Below are positions 24,020 through 33,449 of a stretch of 64,000 nt of DNA, in pieces. This stretch comes from Streptomyces diacarni. Lineage in GTDB: Bacteria > Actinomycetota > Actinomycetes > Streptomycetales > Streptomycetaceae. Below the pieces are notes generated by a model. That model ran no database searches. It had not been told where the DNA came from and saw only the letters and a program-made list of their open reading frames with translations. How positions within the stretch are numbered: position 1 is the stretch's first letter; every line of letters begins with the position of its first letter. The stretch covers positions 124,001 through 188,000 of the forward strand of contig NZ_QOIN01000047.1 of NCBI RefSeq assembly GCF_003323715.1, written 5' to 3'. A program made the translations under genes and the position numbers.

Positions 24020-25336
24020 CTAGGTTCCCTCGCCTCGACGGTACGGTTTGCCCACCGCGCGTGGCGCGCGGAGCCGTTGGGCCGCCAGGGAGAGCACGAG
24101 CAGCGTGGTGACGTACGGCGTCATCTCGACGAACTCCAGGGCCACGGTGTCGGTCAGCGCGTACCACAGCACGAGCAGTACGGCGATAACGAGGGCAACG
24201 GCGGCCTGGACACGGGCGCCGCGCGCGCCCCGCATCCCTGCGCGGAACTTCCAGACGGCGAGGCCGACCAGCAGGACGGCCATCAGCAGCAGCATGGCGT
24301 GCACGGTGGCGCCGCCGCCGACGACGCGGAGGGCGTCCATGAAGCCGAACAGTCCGGCGCCCATGGCGACACCGCCGGGACGCCAGTTGCCGAAGATCAT
24401 GGTGGCGAGGCCGATGTAGCCGCGGCCTCCGGTCTGGTTCTCCTGGTAGAAGTGCACGCCGACGGCGAGGAAGGCGCCGCCGAGGCCGGCCAGGGCGCCG
24501 GAGATGATCAGTGCCGCGTACTTGTAGGTGTAGACGTTGACGCCGAGGGATTCGGCGGCGACGGGGTTCTCGCCGCAGGAGCGCAGCCGCAGGCCGAACG
24601 GGGAGCGCCACAGGACGAAGAAGCTGCCGGCGAACAGGACGACTGTCAGCACCGTCACCCAGGAGACGTCGCTGACCAGGGCGCGCAGGATGCCGGCCAG
24701 GTCGGAGACGAGGAACCAGTGGTGTTTCTCGATGCTGCCGAGCCCGTCGGCGAGTCCCGGCACGGTGAAGGACGGCATGTTGTCCATGGGCGGTGACTGC
24801 TTGTCGTTGCCGCCCGCCTTGGCCGCTTCGCTGCCTTCGGCGCCGAACCAGAGCTTGGCGAGGTAGCGGACGACTCCGAGGGCGAGGATGTTGATGGCGA
24901 CGCCGGAGACGATGTGGTCGACGCCGAAGGTGACGGTGGCCAGCGCGTGCAGCAGGCCGCCCAGTGCGCCTCCGGCGATCCCGGCGAGGACGGCGGCCCA
25001 GGGCCCGTACTGCCAGCCGATCCAGCCCGCGCCGAAGGTGCCGAGCATCATCATGCCTTCGAGGCCGATGTTGATGACGCCCGCGCGTTCGGCCCACAGT
25101 CCGCCCAGGCCCGCCAGTCCGATGGGGACGGCGGCGGCGATCGCGGTGGAGAACTGTCCGCTGTTGGAGAGCTGTACGTCGCCGGTGACGACCCGGACGA
25201 GGGAGAGCAGCAGCAGGCCGCCGGCGATGAGCAGGAGCACGACGGGGTAGGACAGCTTCCGCCTGCCGCCCGTCGACGAGGGGGCGGCCGGCGCGTTCTT
25301 CGGCGCGGCGGGCTTGGGTGTGGAGGTGGTGCTCAT
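24020..25336 (-). CDS. nucleoside ABC transporter permease 2 (BMP-type system)
   Basis: 438 residues with about ten hydrophobic helices after a ~35-residue polar N-terminus rich in Pro/Ala/Ser. The G-L-W-A-E-R-A-G-V-I-N-I-G-L-E-G-M-M block is characteristic of the branched-chain/ribose-type permease family, in the version found with BMP-family nucleoside lipoproteins (YufQ/NupQ-like). Together with the next gene it forms the membrane channel. Its start overlaps the other permease's stop as ATGA. Confidence 0.9.
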   Translation of the reverse strand: MSTTSTPKPAAPKNAPAAPSSTGGRRKLSYPVVLLLIAGGLLLLSLVRVVTGDVQLSNSGQFSTAIAAAVPIGLAGLGGLWAERAGVINIGLEGMMMLGTFGAGWIGWQYGPWAAVLAGIAGGALGGLLHALATVTFGVDHIVSGVAINILALGVVRYLAKLWFGAEGSEAAKAGGNDKQSPPMDNMPSFTVPGLADGLGSIEKHHWFLVSDLAGILRALVSDVSWVTVLTVVLFAGSFFVLWRSPFGLRLRSCGENPVAAESLGVNVYTYKYAALIISGALAGLGGAFLAVGVHFYQENQTGGRGYIGLATMIFGNWRPGGVAMGAGLFGFMDALRVVGGGATVHAMLLLMAVLLVGLAVWKFRAGMRGARGARVQAAVALVIAVLLVLWYALTDTVALEFVEMTPYVTTLLVLSLAAQRLRAPRAVGKPYRRGEGT

Positions 25337-26472
25337 GCGGAGGCCCCCGCCTTCTGCTCGGTCTCGTCCTGCTCGGCGCCCGCGCCCGCCCGGGCGCTCA
25401 GTTCGGCGCCGACCTCACGCTGCTGGCGGCGCAGCACGACGCGGCGGACGATCTCGTACGCGATGACGACGCACAGCACGATGATCCCCTGCATCACGCC
25501 GACGATTTCCTGCTTGTAGCCCTCGAACTCCAGCTGGATGCCGGTGCGCTCCAAGAAGCCCCACAGCAGGGCCGCCAGCGCCATGCCGATGGGGTGGTTG
25601 CGGCCGAGCAGGGCGATGGCGATGCCGGTGAAGCCGACGCCGGTGGGGAAGTCGGTGCCGTAGTTGAAGGACTTGTTCAGCAGCGTGGGCATGCCGACCA
25701 GTCCCGCAACGGCGCCGGACAGCAGCATGCTGGTGACGACCATCCGGCGCACGCTCACGCCGCTGGCGCTGGCCGCCGACTCGCTGCGGCCCACGGCACG
25801 CAGGTCGAAGCCGAAGCGGGTGCGGCCCAGCACGAACCAGTAGGCCAGGCCGATGACGGCGGCGATGAGGACGGTGCCGTAGATCGGGTCGGGGTCGGTG
25901 GGGATGAGGAAGAAGCGGGCGGCCTCGGGGATGGTGGGCGTGTGGAAGAGGTTGCCGTCCTTGACGGCGAGCTTGTCCTCGGAGAGGAAGTAGCCGATCA
26001 GCGAGCCCGCGATGGAGTTCAGCATGATCGTGGTGATGACCTCGCTGACGCCGCGGGTCGTCTTGAGCACGCCCGCGATGCCCGCCCACAGCGCGCCGAC
26101 GGCCATCGCGACGAGGATGATCAGCGGGATCTGCAGCACTCCGGGCAGGGTGAGCGCCCCGCCGACGACGGCGGCGAAGAAGGCGGCGACCCGGTACTGG
26201 CCGTCCACGCCGATGTTGAAGAGGTTCATGCGGAAGCCGATGGCGACGGCCGCCGCTGACAGGTAGTAGGGGATGGCCTTGTTGATGATCCAGACCTGGC
26301 TGTCGCTCTTCGAGCCGAAGTCGAGCATCACGTAGAAGGCGTGGAAGGGGTCCTCACCGGTCGCCGCGATGACGACGGAGGAGAGGACGAACGCCGCGAC
26401 GAGCGCGAGCGCGGGTGCGGCCAGCGCCTGGAGCACGGCCCCGGCGCCGAACTTCTCCTTCAGGCCCTTCAC
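25333..26472 (-). CDS. nucleoside ABC transporter permease 1 (BMP-type system)
   Basis: 379 residues with about ten membrane helices. It contains the paralogous block M-N-L-F-N-I-G-V-D-G-Q-Y and G-V-S-E-V-I-T-T-I-M-L-N, typical of YufP/NupP-like permeases. ATG 26472 overlaps the ATPase stop (26469) by 4 bp, and its own stop overlaps the next permease start. The strict overlaps indicate one polycistronic unit delivering both channel halves. Confidence 0.9.
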   Translation of the reverse strand: MKGLKEKFGAGAVLQALAAPALALVAAFVLSSVVIAATGEDPFHAFYVMLDFGSKSDSQVWIINKAIPYYLSAAAVAIGFRMNLFNIGVDGQYRVAAFFAAVVGGALTLPGVLQIPLIILVAMAVGALWAGIAGVLKTTRGVSEVITTIMLNSIAGSLIGYFLSEDKLAVKDGNLFHTPTIPEAARFFLIPTDPDPIYGTVLIAAVIGLAYWFVLGRTRFGFDLRAVGRSESAASASGVSVRRMVVTSMLLSGAVAGLVGMPTLLNKSFNYGTDFPTGVGFTGIAIALLGRNHPIGMALAALLWGFLERTGIQLEFEGYKQEIVGVMQGIIVLCVVIAYEIVRRVVLRRQQREVGAELSARAGAGAEQDETEQKAGASA

Positions 26473-28154
26473 TTGGCGCCCCCGTTCGTGTCGTCGTTCC
26501 CGGAGGCGTCCTCGGCGGCCGTGCCGGTGGGCTCCTCCTGGTGCTCCAGGTGTCCCGTGGCGGCGCCGGTCATGGCCGAGCCGAGCTCTTCGGGGGTGAC
26601 GTGCGCCGGGTCGGCGTCGGCGACCAGGCGGCCCCGGTACATGACCCGCAGCGTGTCGGAGAGCCCGATCAGCTCGTCCAGGTCGGCGGAGATCAGCAGC
26701 ACGGCCAGGCCCTCGCGCCGGGCGGCGCGTATCTGGTCCCAGATCTGCGCCTGCGCGCCGACGTCCACGCCCCGCGTGGGGTGCGCGGCGATCAGCAGCT
26801 TGGGGTGGTGGCTCATCTCGCGGCCGACGATGAACTTCTGCTGGTTGCCGCCCGAGAGGCTGGCGGCGGTGACCTCGATGCCCGGGGTGCGCACGTCGTA
26901 CTCGGCGACGATGCGCTCGCTGTCGGCCCGCGCGTCACCGAGCGCGAGCAGCCGCGGGGCGCCCGGGATGCCGAGGAGGGGACCGTTGGTGTTCGGCTTC
27001 TCGGTGACGTGCCCGAGGATGCGGTTCTCCCACAGCGGCGCTTCCAGCAGCAGCCCGTGCCGGTGCCGGTCCTCGGGGATGTAGCCGATGCCGCCCTCGC
27101 GCCTGGCGCGGGTGGGGGCGTGCGAGATGTCCTGCCCGTCGAGGGTGACGGTGCCGCCGTCCGGGTCGCTCATGCCCATGATGGCCTCGACCAGCTCGGC
27201 CTGCCCGTTGCCCTCCACCCCGGCGACACCCAGGACCTCGCCCTTGTGGATGGTGAAGGAGATCCCGTCCAGAACGGCACGCTCGACACCGTCGGAGTCG
27301 GTGGCCGCCAGCCGCAGCCCGGCCACGTCGAGCATGGGGGTGTCGGTGACCGTCGACTCGCGCGTCTCGGCGGTCGGCAGCTCGCTGCCGACCATCAGCT
27401 CCGCCAGCTGCTTGGGGCTCGTCTCCCGCGGCGTCACGGAGGCGACGGTGGTGCCGCGCCGGATGACGGTGATCGCGTCGGCGACCGAGAGCACCTCGCC
27501 CAACTTGTGCGAGATGAACACCACCGTCAGACCCTCGGACTTGAGCTCGCGCAGGTTGTCGAAGAGGGCGTCGACCTCCTGCGGCACCAGCACGGCCGTC
27601 GGCTCGTCGAGGATGAGGGTGCGGGCACCGCGGTAGAGAGCCTTGAGGATCTCCACCCGCTGCCGGTCGGCCACCCCCAGCTCCTCCACGAGGGCGTCGG
27701 GACGTATCCCGAGCTGGTAGGCGTCCGACAGCTCCGCGATCTTCCTGCGGGCCCCGGACCCGATGCCGTGCAGCTTCTCCGCGCCGAGGACGGTGTTCTC
27801 CAGCACGGTGAGGTTGTCGGCGAGCATGAAGTGCTGGTGCACCATGCCGATACCGCGCGCGATGGCGTCGGCGGGGCTGTGCAGGACGACGTCCTCGCCG
27901 TCGATGCCGATGGTGCCCTCGTCCGGCCGCTGCATGCCGTAGAGGATCTTCATGAGGGTCGACTTGCCCGCACCGTTCTCCCCCACGAGAGCGTGCACGG
28001 TGCCGCGCGCCACCGAGATGTCGATGTCGCGGTTGGCGACCACTCCGGGGAACCGCTTGGTGATGCCGCGCAGTTCGACGGCGCTCCCGGAACGACCGGG
28101 CCCCGGGCCCGCCCCGGACGGCGCGCTGCTGCTGCCGCTGGACTCGCTGGACAC
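26469..28154 (-). CDS. nucleoside ABC transporter ATPase with two nucleotide-binding domains
   Basis: 561 residues from GTG 28154, preceded by AGGGAGC; the open frame extends 24 codons further but without a better start. After a Ser/Gly-rich ~25-residue N-terminus it carries two ABC domains in tandem: the first with Walker A G-E-N-G-A-G-K-S-T and Walker B L-I-L-D-E-P-T; the second with a degenerate Walker A (G-V-E-G-N-G-Q) and signature L-S-G-G-N-Q-Q. One complete and one modified site is typical of RbsA/YufO-type transporters. It energises uptake with the two downstream permeases and the BMP lipoprotein encoded upstream. Confidence 0.93.
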   Translation of the reverse strand: MSSESSGSSSAPSGAGPGPGRSGSAVELRGITKRFPGVVANRDIDISVARGTVHALVGENGAGKSTLMKILYGMQRPDEGTIGIDGEDVVLHSPADAIARGIGMVHQHFMLADNLTVLENTVLGAEKLHGIGSGARRKIAELSDAYQLGIRPDALVEELGVADRQRVEILKALYRGARTLILDEPTAVLVPQEVDALFDNLRELKSEGLTVVFISHKLGEVLSVADAITVIRRGTTVASVTPRETSPKQLAELMVGSELPTAETRESTVTDTPMLDVAGLRLAATDSDGVERAVLDGISFTIHKGEVLGVAGVEGNGQAELVEAIMGMSDPDGGTVTLDGQDISHAPTRARREGGIGYIPEDRHRHGLLLEAPLWENRILGHVTEKPNTNGPLLGIPGAPRLLALGDARADSERIVAEYDVRTPGIEVTAASLSGGNQQKFIVGREMSHHPKLLIAAHPTRGVDVGAQAQIWDQIRAARREGLAVLLISADLDELIGLSDTLRVMYRGRLVADADPAHVTPEELGSAMTGAATGHLEHQEEPTGTAAEDASGNDDTNGGAK

Positions 28155-28257
28155 TTGGCTGACGTGCTCCCTGGTTGAGCTCAGATTCCCGGCGCGAGGG
28201 TGGAGGCCCTCCACGAAGAGGCGCACACGGGGTGCGGAAGGAACTGCGAAGACGGTA

Positions 28258-28293
28258 CGAGGTGCGAAGGAGGTGCGAGGTGTGAAGGAGGTG
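28258..28293. repeat. two 18-bp tandem repeats upstream of the ABC ATPase gene
   Basis: CGAGGTGCGAAGGAGGTG (28258-28275) and CGAGGTGTGAAGGAGGTG (28276-28293) are adjacent and differ at one base; looser copies flank them. They lie in the 217-bp gap between the BMP lipoprotein stop and the ATPase start. No terminator or promoter is clear in the gap. Confidence 0.6.
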
Positions 28294-28371
28294 CGTAGGG
28301 AAGACGGCCCCGCACGTCACGCCGCACAGCACAGGCTGCGCCGCGCGGCACCCGGGGCCGCCCGCGGAACG

Positions 28372-29406
28372 TCACGGCCGGGTGGGAACGTCCACCTTGC
28401 CCGCGGTGATGTCCTTCTTGGCCTTGTTGATGTCGTCCATGATGTCGTCGATGTAGCCGCCCGAGGTGGCGACGGAGACGCCGTCCTCCTTCAGGGAGAA
28501 CGTCTGGTTCCCCTTCAGCGGCTTGCCCTCCTTCACGCTCTTGATCAGCTCGAAGACGGCGACGTCGACGTTCTTGACGGACGAGGTCAGGATGACGTCC
28601 TTGTACTTCTCCAGGCCCTTTTGGCGGTACTGGTCGGAGTCGACCCCGATCGCCCAGGCGCCCTTCTTCTTGCTGATCTGCTCGATCGAGCCGGCGCCGG
28701 ACTGCCCCGCGGCCGTGTAGATCACGTCGTTGCCGCGGGCGAGCATGCCCTTGGCCATGTTCTTGGCGCGGTCCGGGGCGTTGAAGCCCTCGTCGGACTC
28801 CTTGTAGAGGTAGTCGACCTCGATCTTGATCTTGGGGTCGGTGTCCTTGACGCCCTTGACGTAACCGGCCTCGAACTTCTGGATGAGCGCGTTGTCCACG
28901 CCGCCGATGAAGGAGACCTTCTTGGACTTGGTCTTCTTGGCCGCGGCCACGCCCACCAGGTAGGACGACTCGTTCTCCGCGAACGTCATGCCGACCACGT
29001 TCTTGGCGTGGGACTGCTCGTCGACCACACCGAACGTCGTGTCGGGGAAGTCCTTGGCCACCTTGTTGACGGACTTGCCGTAGTTGAAGCCGACGCCGAT
29101 GACAGGGTTGTAGCCCGCCTTCGCGAGGGAGGTGAGCCGCTGCTCGCGGGTCTCCTCCGTCTCGTTGTTCCCGGCGGTCATCTCCTTGGTCTTGACGCCG
29201 AGTTCCTTCTCGGCCTTGTCGGTACCCCGGGCCGCCGCCTCGTTGAACGAGTGGTCGTCCCGGCCACCGACGTCGAACGCGAGCCCGACGCCCTTGGTCT
29301 TCTTGCCGTCGCTCGACTCCGTCGAGCTTTCACCGCAGGCGGTGGCCGTCAGAGCGAGAGTCGCGGTGGCGGCGACCGCGGTGGCCAGCTTTGTTACCCG
29401 ACGCAA
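28372..29406 (-). CDS. BMP-family nucleoside-binding lipoprotein
   Basis: 344 residues from TTG 29406, preceded by AAAGGGGA; the frame is open 25 codons further upstream, but a signal peptide fits the TTG start. The signal peptide (R-R-V-T-K-L ... L-A-L-T-A-T-A-C) ends in a lipobox with Cys ~24, so the protein should be anchored on the outer face of the membrane. The body has PnrA/BMP features: an early D-V-G-G-R-D-D-H-S-F-N-E-A-A block, N-P-V-I-G-V-G-F, and a later Y-T-A-A-G-Q-S-G-A-G. It should bind purine nucleosides for the adjacent ABC system. An 11-base operator-like element shared with add lies 80 bp upstream. Confidence 0.93.
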   Translation of the reverse strand: MRRVTKLATAVAATATLALTATACGESSTESSDGKKTKGVGLAFDVGGRDDHSFNEAAARGTDKAEKELGVKTKEMTAGNNETEETREQRLTSLAKAGYNPVIGVGFNYGKSVNKVAKDFPDTTFGVVDEQSHAKNVVGMTFAENESSYLVGVAAAKKTKSKKVSFIGGVDNALIQKFEAGYVKGVKDTDPKIKIEVDYLYKESDEGFNAPDRAKNMAKGMLARGNDVIYTAAGQSGAGSIEQISKKKGAWAIGVDSDQYRQKGLEKYKDVILTSSVKNVDVAVFELIKSVKEGKPLKGNQTFSLKEDGVSVATSGGYIDDIMDDINKAKKDITAGKVDVPTRP

Positions 29407-29482
29407 CGGAGTCCCCTTTGTGGTCGTGGAAGCACCGGTTCCGGCACCGCAGTTGGGTTCCGGCCCTTGAGACGGGCACACA

Positions 29483-29496
29483 TTAACGCGCGTAGA
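29483..29496. promoter_or_regulatory. operator-like element TCTACGCGCGTTAA upstream of the nucleoside transporter
   Basis: Read on the minus strand, TCTACGCGCGT matches the add palindrome (5470-5481 and flanking base) at 11 consecutive positions. It is 77 bp before the TTG start, a usual distance for an operator near the promoter. The right half here is TTAA rather than AGG, so the palindrome is imperfect. Confidence 0.5.
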
Positions 29497-29700
29497 TTTC
29501 CAGCAGAAGGAGACGGGAACCAGCCGTTATCGGATCGTCGCGAACGGACGGTGCCCCGGCCACCCGCCGGGGCCCACCCCGAGGGCCCCCATGTCCGACA
29601 TACCTCCCCCGGGCCAGGGCCCGGAGGACACCGGCACGGGGGCACGAGAGCTCTCGGCGCGGGGCGCCGCCGCGTGCGGCAGGAGCGAAGCGGGAGCGGG

Positions 29701-30990
29701 TCAGGAGCGGTGCAGGAGGGCAGCGGCCGTGAACAGCTCGACGCCCGTGGTGATCGCGGTCTCGTCGGCGTCGAAGTCGCCCTGGTGCAGGTCGCGGCTG
29801 CGGCGGTCGCCGACAGGCCGCACCCCGAGCCGGGCCATGGCGCCGGGCACGTGCTCCAGATACCAGGAGAAGTCCTCGCCGCCCAGGCTCTGCTCCGTGC
29901 TCTCCACCGAGGCCGCGCCGGCGCGCGCGGTCATCGCCTCGCGCAGCAGCGCCGTCGCGGACGGCTCGTTGACGACGGGCGGCACCCCGCGCACATACGT
30001 CAGCTCGCACTTGGCGCGGTGCAGCGTCGCCAGCTCGTCGATCACCGCGTGCACCAGATCGGGCGCCTCGCGCCAGGTCGGCAGGTCGAGGCAGCGCAGG
30101 GTGCCGGACATCTCGGCACGCTGCGGGATGACGTTGGACGTGTGCCCCGACTCGATCCGCCCCCACGTCAGGGCGAGGCCCGAGCGGGCGTCCACACGGC
30201 GCGCCAGCAGCGCGGGCGCCTGAGTGACGAGCTTGGCCGCGGCGGTGACCAGGTCGGTCGTCAGATGGGGGCGCGCGGTGTGGCCGCCCGCGCCGCTGAG
30301 CACCACCTCCAGCCGGTCGCAGGCCGAGGTGATCGGCCCGGCCCGCAGACCGAGACGGCCCGCGTCCACCCGCGGGTCGCAGTGCACGGCCAGGATCGAG
30401 CCCACCCCGTCCAGCACCCCGCAGTCGACCGCGTCGGAAGCACCGCCGGGCAGCACCTCCTCGGCGGGCTGGAACAGCAGCCGCACCGGGCGGGGCAACG
30501 CCCCGGCCCGCGCCAGCTCGGCCAGCACCAGGCCGGCTCCGAGCACCACGGTGGTGTGCACGTCGTGCCCGCAGGCGTGCGCCCGCCCGGGGACCGTCGA
30601 GCGGTAGGGCACGTCCTTGGTGTCGGGGATGGGCAGCGCGTCGATGTCGCCCCGCAGCGCCAGCAGCGGCGCGGCCTCCACAGGCTCCGCCCCGTCGGCG
30701 GCCCGGGCATCGCCCGGCTCCTGGCCGAGCCCGGGGTGGATGTCGCAGATCAGACCCGTACCCATGGCCAGCACTCTGGGACGCAGGCCCGCACGTTCGA
30801 GCCGGGTCTTGAGCGCCGCGGTCGTACGGAACTCCTGGTTGCCCAGCTCGGGGTGCATGTGGAGGTCGCGACGGAAGGCGATGAGCTCGCGCCGGAGAGG
30901 TTCGGTGAGGCGGCCGGGCAGCTCGGGAAGTACGCCGGCGGCTCCGCGTGCGTCTACCTCCGGGGCTGCAGGGGACAGGAGTTCGTTCAT
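29701..30990 (-). CDS. M20 family amidohydrolase
   Basis: 429 residues from ATG 30990. The M20D metal-binding features are present: R-R-D-L-H-M-H-P-E-L near the start, H-A-C-G-H-D-V-H-T-T as the first metal-ligand block, and G-G-E-D-F-S-W-Y near the end. Members remove acyl groups from N-acyl amino acids or related amides (hippurate, indole-acetyl-amino acids, N-acetyl diaminopimelate). The exact substrate cannot be read. It is transcribed alone, away from the BMP gene, with 218 bp between them. In context it could deacylate N-acyl sugars or amino acids, but that is speculation. Confidence 0.88.
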   Translation of the reverse strand: MNELLSPAAPEVDARGAAGVLPELPGRLTEPLRRELIAFRRDLHMHPELGNQEFRTTAALKTRLERAGLRPRVLAMGTGLICDIHPGLGQEPGDARAADGAEPVEAAPLLALRGDIDALPIPDTKDVPYRSTVPGRAHACGHDVHTTVVLGAGLVLAELARAGALPRPVRLLFQPAEEVLPGGASDAVDCGVLDGVGSILAVHCDPRVDAGRLGLRAGPITSACDRLEVVLSGAGGHTARPHLTTDLVTAAAKLVTQAPALLARRVDARSGLALTWGRIESGHTSNVIPQRAEMSGTLRCLDLPTWREAPDLVHAVIDELATLHRAKCELTYVRGVPPVVNEPSATALLREAMTARAGAASVESTEQSLGGEDFSWYLEHVPGAMARLGVRPVGDRRSRDLHQGDFDADETAITTGVELFTAAALLHRS

Positions 30991-31159
30991 GGTCGAAGAG
31001 TAGGCGCACCGGAGCCGCAACTGGCGAGAGATCCACGAAAGTTCAACCTCTCAGGGGAAGAAAATCTCGCCCCGGCGGCGGTTATGCCCTTTTGGGGATG
31101 GGTATGGCTGTTCGTTTGCTCTCTCGGTTCCGCACGGCCCCACCCGCGGGCGAGGCGGC

Positions 31160-32320
31160 CTAAGCGCTCGGTTCCGGCGCGGCCGGGGGCGCGGCCGGCA
31201 GCCTCCTGGCCCGGGCGGCCGTGCCCGTGACACCCGTCAGGAAGCTGTGGGCGCGGGGCGAGGCGGTGCGGGTGAGCCAGGCGGGGTCTATGTCGCAGAC
31301 GGCCACGGTCACGGCGGTGCCGGCGAGGGCGAGCGGAAGCGTGTGGACGACGGTGGAGGGGAAGCTGAGGATCGTACGGCCGACCGGGCCGCGCCGGGCG
31401 ACCAGCTCGAGAGGAAGATCCGGGCGGACGATCTCCAGCCCGGTGACAGCACTGACCTGCTGGAGTTTCTCGCTGCTCTCGCGGCGGTGCGCGAAATAGC
31501 GGGTGGCCCCGTAGGTACGGGCCAGCGAGGCGACGGCCTCCACATAGCGGTCGGTGTCCACGACGCCGGTCTCCACCAGGGACGTACCCACCAGGTCGGC
31601 GCCCCTGGTCAACCGGGGCGGCCCGAACCGGGCGCGGGTCCAAGCGAACTCGTTCGCCGTGACGGTGACGTTGCCGGGCGCCTCCACCGGCATGGCACTG
31701 AAGACCTCCACCGGACGGGAACCGTCCGCACGCGGCGTGAGGCGGCGGCGGGCACGGCCGGAGACCGGCGCGAACAACCACGCACGCGCCCCGCCACCAG
31801 TGCCACGCCGGTGCCAGCGCACGAAGCGCTCACCGCGCGCCAGTTGGGCGACGAACTCCATGGTGGCCGTACCGTCGTCCACCACCGTGACACGGTGCAC
31901 CGCGCGCGCCGACGTGAGAGCGAGCAGCAGTTGGACGTAGCGGGAAAACGGGTCCCCGATGACCAGGGTGCGGGCCCTGCGCACTCGCCGGGAGAGGGCG
32001 AACAGGCCGGTCAGAGCACCGACGGCCCCGTCCCTGGCCTCCTGCCAGCGCACGACGATCCCCTCATCGCGGGCCAGCTCGGCCATACGGCGCAGCTGAC
32101 CGCGGGTCATCGGATCGGTCGGCGGCAGGACGACGAGGGTGAGCGGGGTCGAGGTGGCGGGCGCGGGATGGTTGTGCGCCCACTCGAGGACGTTGAGGAG
32201 CTGGACGGGGCTCTCGACGAACGCGAGAGCCCCGTCGCTGGGCCCGGGGATGGCTCCGCCCCCGGGGTCGGTCGCGGACGAGTCCGCGGATGCTCCGAGG
32301 CCGGAGCGGTTACGGGACAC
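31160..32320 (-). CDS. polysialyltransferase-like / capsule polymer protein
   Basis: 386 residues from GTG 32320, chosen because GGAG lies 10 nt upstream (an earlier GTG at 32329 is too close to it). The protein begins with A-L-A-F-V-E-S-P-V-Q-L-L-N-V-L-E-W, a start common to bacterial alpha-2,8-polysialyltransferase-like proteins, followed by T-L-V-I-G-D-P-F and V-T-V-V-D-D-G-T. The gene lies 46 bp behind a NeuB-like gene on the same strand, fitting a role in transferring nonulosonic acid residues to a cell-surface polymer. I recall similar genes in a Streptomyces coelicolor locus tied to a Kdn-containing wall polymer (teichulosonic acid). The enzymatic assignment is tentative. Confidence 0.6.
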   Translation of the reverse strand: MSRNRSGLGASADSSATDPGGGAIPGPSDGALAFVESPVQLLNVLEWAHNHPAPATSTPLTLVVLPPTDPMTRGQLRRMAELARDEGIVVRWQEARDGAVGALTGLFALSRRVRRARTLVIGDPFSRYVQLLLALTSARAVHRVTVVDDGTATMEFVAQLARGERFVRWHRRGTGGGARAWLFAPVSGRARRRLTPRADGSRPVEVFSAMPVEAPGNVTVTANEFAWTRARFGPPRLTRGADLVGTSLVETGVVDTDRYVEAVASLARTYGATRYFAHRRESSEKLQQVSAVTGLEIVRPDLPLELVARRGPVGRTILSFPSTVVHTLPLALAGTAVTVAVCDIDPAWLTRTASPRAHSFLTGVTGTAARARRLPAAPPAAPEPSA

Positions 32321-32365
32321 TGCGCACACGCTCCGTTTCCGCGTCGGGGGCGTCGAAAGCCGCCG

Positions 32366-33349
32366 TCAGACCGCGGCCGGTTCGCGGGACCCCGCGCGGG
32401 AGGCGGTCGACTCGGCCGTTCCGGCCGCCTCCGCCGCCTCGGCGACCGCGCCCTTGACGCGGCGCAGCTTGCGCATGGGCGCCAACTCGCTGTCGTAGAC
32501 CCTCTTCACACCGTCACCGAGGGACTCCTCGATGGTGCGGATGTCCCGCACAAGACGGGTGAGGCCCTGCGGCTCGACGGAAGCCGCCTGATCCGAGCCC
32601 CACATGGCCCGGTCGAGAGTGATGTGCCGCTCCACGAAGACAGCGCCCAGAGCGACAGCCGCCAGCGTCGTCTGCAGACCCGTCTCGTGACCGCTGTAGC
32701 CGATCGGAACGTTGGGGAACTCCTCGTGGAGAGTGTGGATCATCCTCAGGTTGAGCTCCTCCGCCTTCGCCGGGTACGTGGAGGTGGCGTGGCAGAGCAC
32801 GATGTTCTCGCTGCCCAGCACCTCCACCGCGTGCCGGATCTGCTTCGGCGTCGACATGCCGGTCGACAGGACGACGGTGCGCCCCGTGGCACGCAGAGCG
32901 CGCAGCAGATCGTCATCGGTGAGGGAGGCGGAAGCCACCTTGTGCGCGGGCACGTCGAACTTCTCCAGGAACGCGACAGCCTCCTCGTCCCACGGCGACG
33001 CGAACCAGTCGACGCCGCGCGCGGCACAGTGCTCACCGATGGCCCGGTAGTCGTCCTCGCCGAACTCCACCCGGTGCCGGTAGTCGATGTAGGTCATCCG
33101 ACCCCACGGGGTGTCCCGCTCCAGATCCCACTGGTCGCGCGGCGTGCAGATCTCCGGCGTCCGCTTCTGGAACTTCACCGCGTCGCAGCCCGCCTCGGCG
33201 GCGGCGTCGATCAGAGCGAACGCGTTGTCGAGATCCCCGTTGTGGTTGATGCCGATCTCCCCCGTGACGTAGACGGGGTGGCCGGGGCCGACGGTCTTGG
33301 TACCGAGAGCGCGGGTACGGGGGCTGGCGCTGAGGCCGGTGCTGTTCAT
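32366..33349 (-). CDS. NeuB-like nonulosonic acid (sialic acid/Kdn) synthase
   Basis: 327 residues from ATG 33349 (ATG 33358 is possible, adding three residues). The NeuB TIM-barrel is complete: Y-V-T-G-E-I-G-I-N-H-N-G-D, V-K-F-Q-K-R-T, S-T-G-M-S-T, H-A-T-S-T-Y-P, G-Y-S-G-H-E-T-G and V-E-R-H-I-T-L-D. These condense phosphoenolpyruvate with a six-carbon sugar or sugar phosphate. The usual C-terminal SAF (antifreeze-like) domain is missing; the protein ends in a short A/E/S-rich tail after the barrel. The downstream partner is polysialyltransferase-like and the upstream one is a NeuA-phosphatase fusion. Confidence 0.9.
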   Translation of the reverse strand: MNSTGLSASPRTRALGTKTVGPGHPVYVTGEIGINHNGDLDNAFALIDAAAEAGCDAVKFQKRTPEICTPRDQWDLERDTPWGRMTYIDYRHRVEFGEDDYRAIGEHCAARGVDWFASPWDEEAVAFLEKFDVPAHKVASASLTDDDLLRALRATGRTVVLSTGMSTPKQIRHAVEVLGSENIVLCHATSTYPAKAEELNLRMIHTLHEEFPNVPIGYSGHETGLQTTLAAVALGAVFVERHITLDRAMWGSDQAASVEPQGLTRLVRDIRTIEESLGDGVKRVYDSELAPMRKLRRVKGAVAEAAEAAGTAESTASRAGSREPAAV

Positions 33350-33449
33350 GTTCACCATTTCCGGGGGTTTGTTTCTGGGATGGGTACTGAAGGGCGGTGG
33401 GGTGGTTCGGGGGGTGTGCGGCGGTGGGGCGGGGTAGGGTTTTTGCAGG

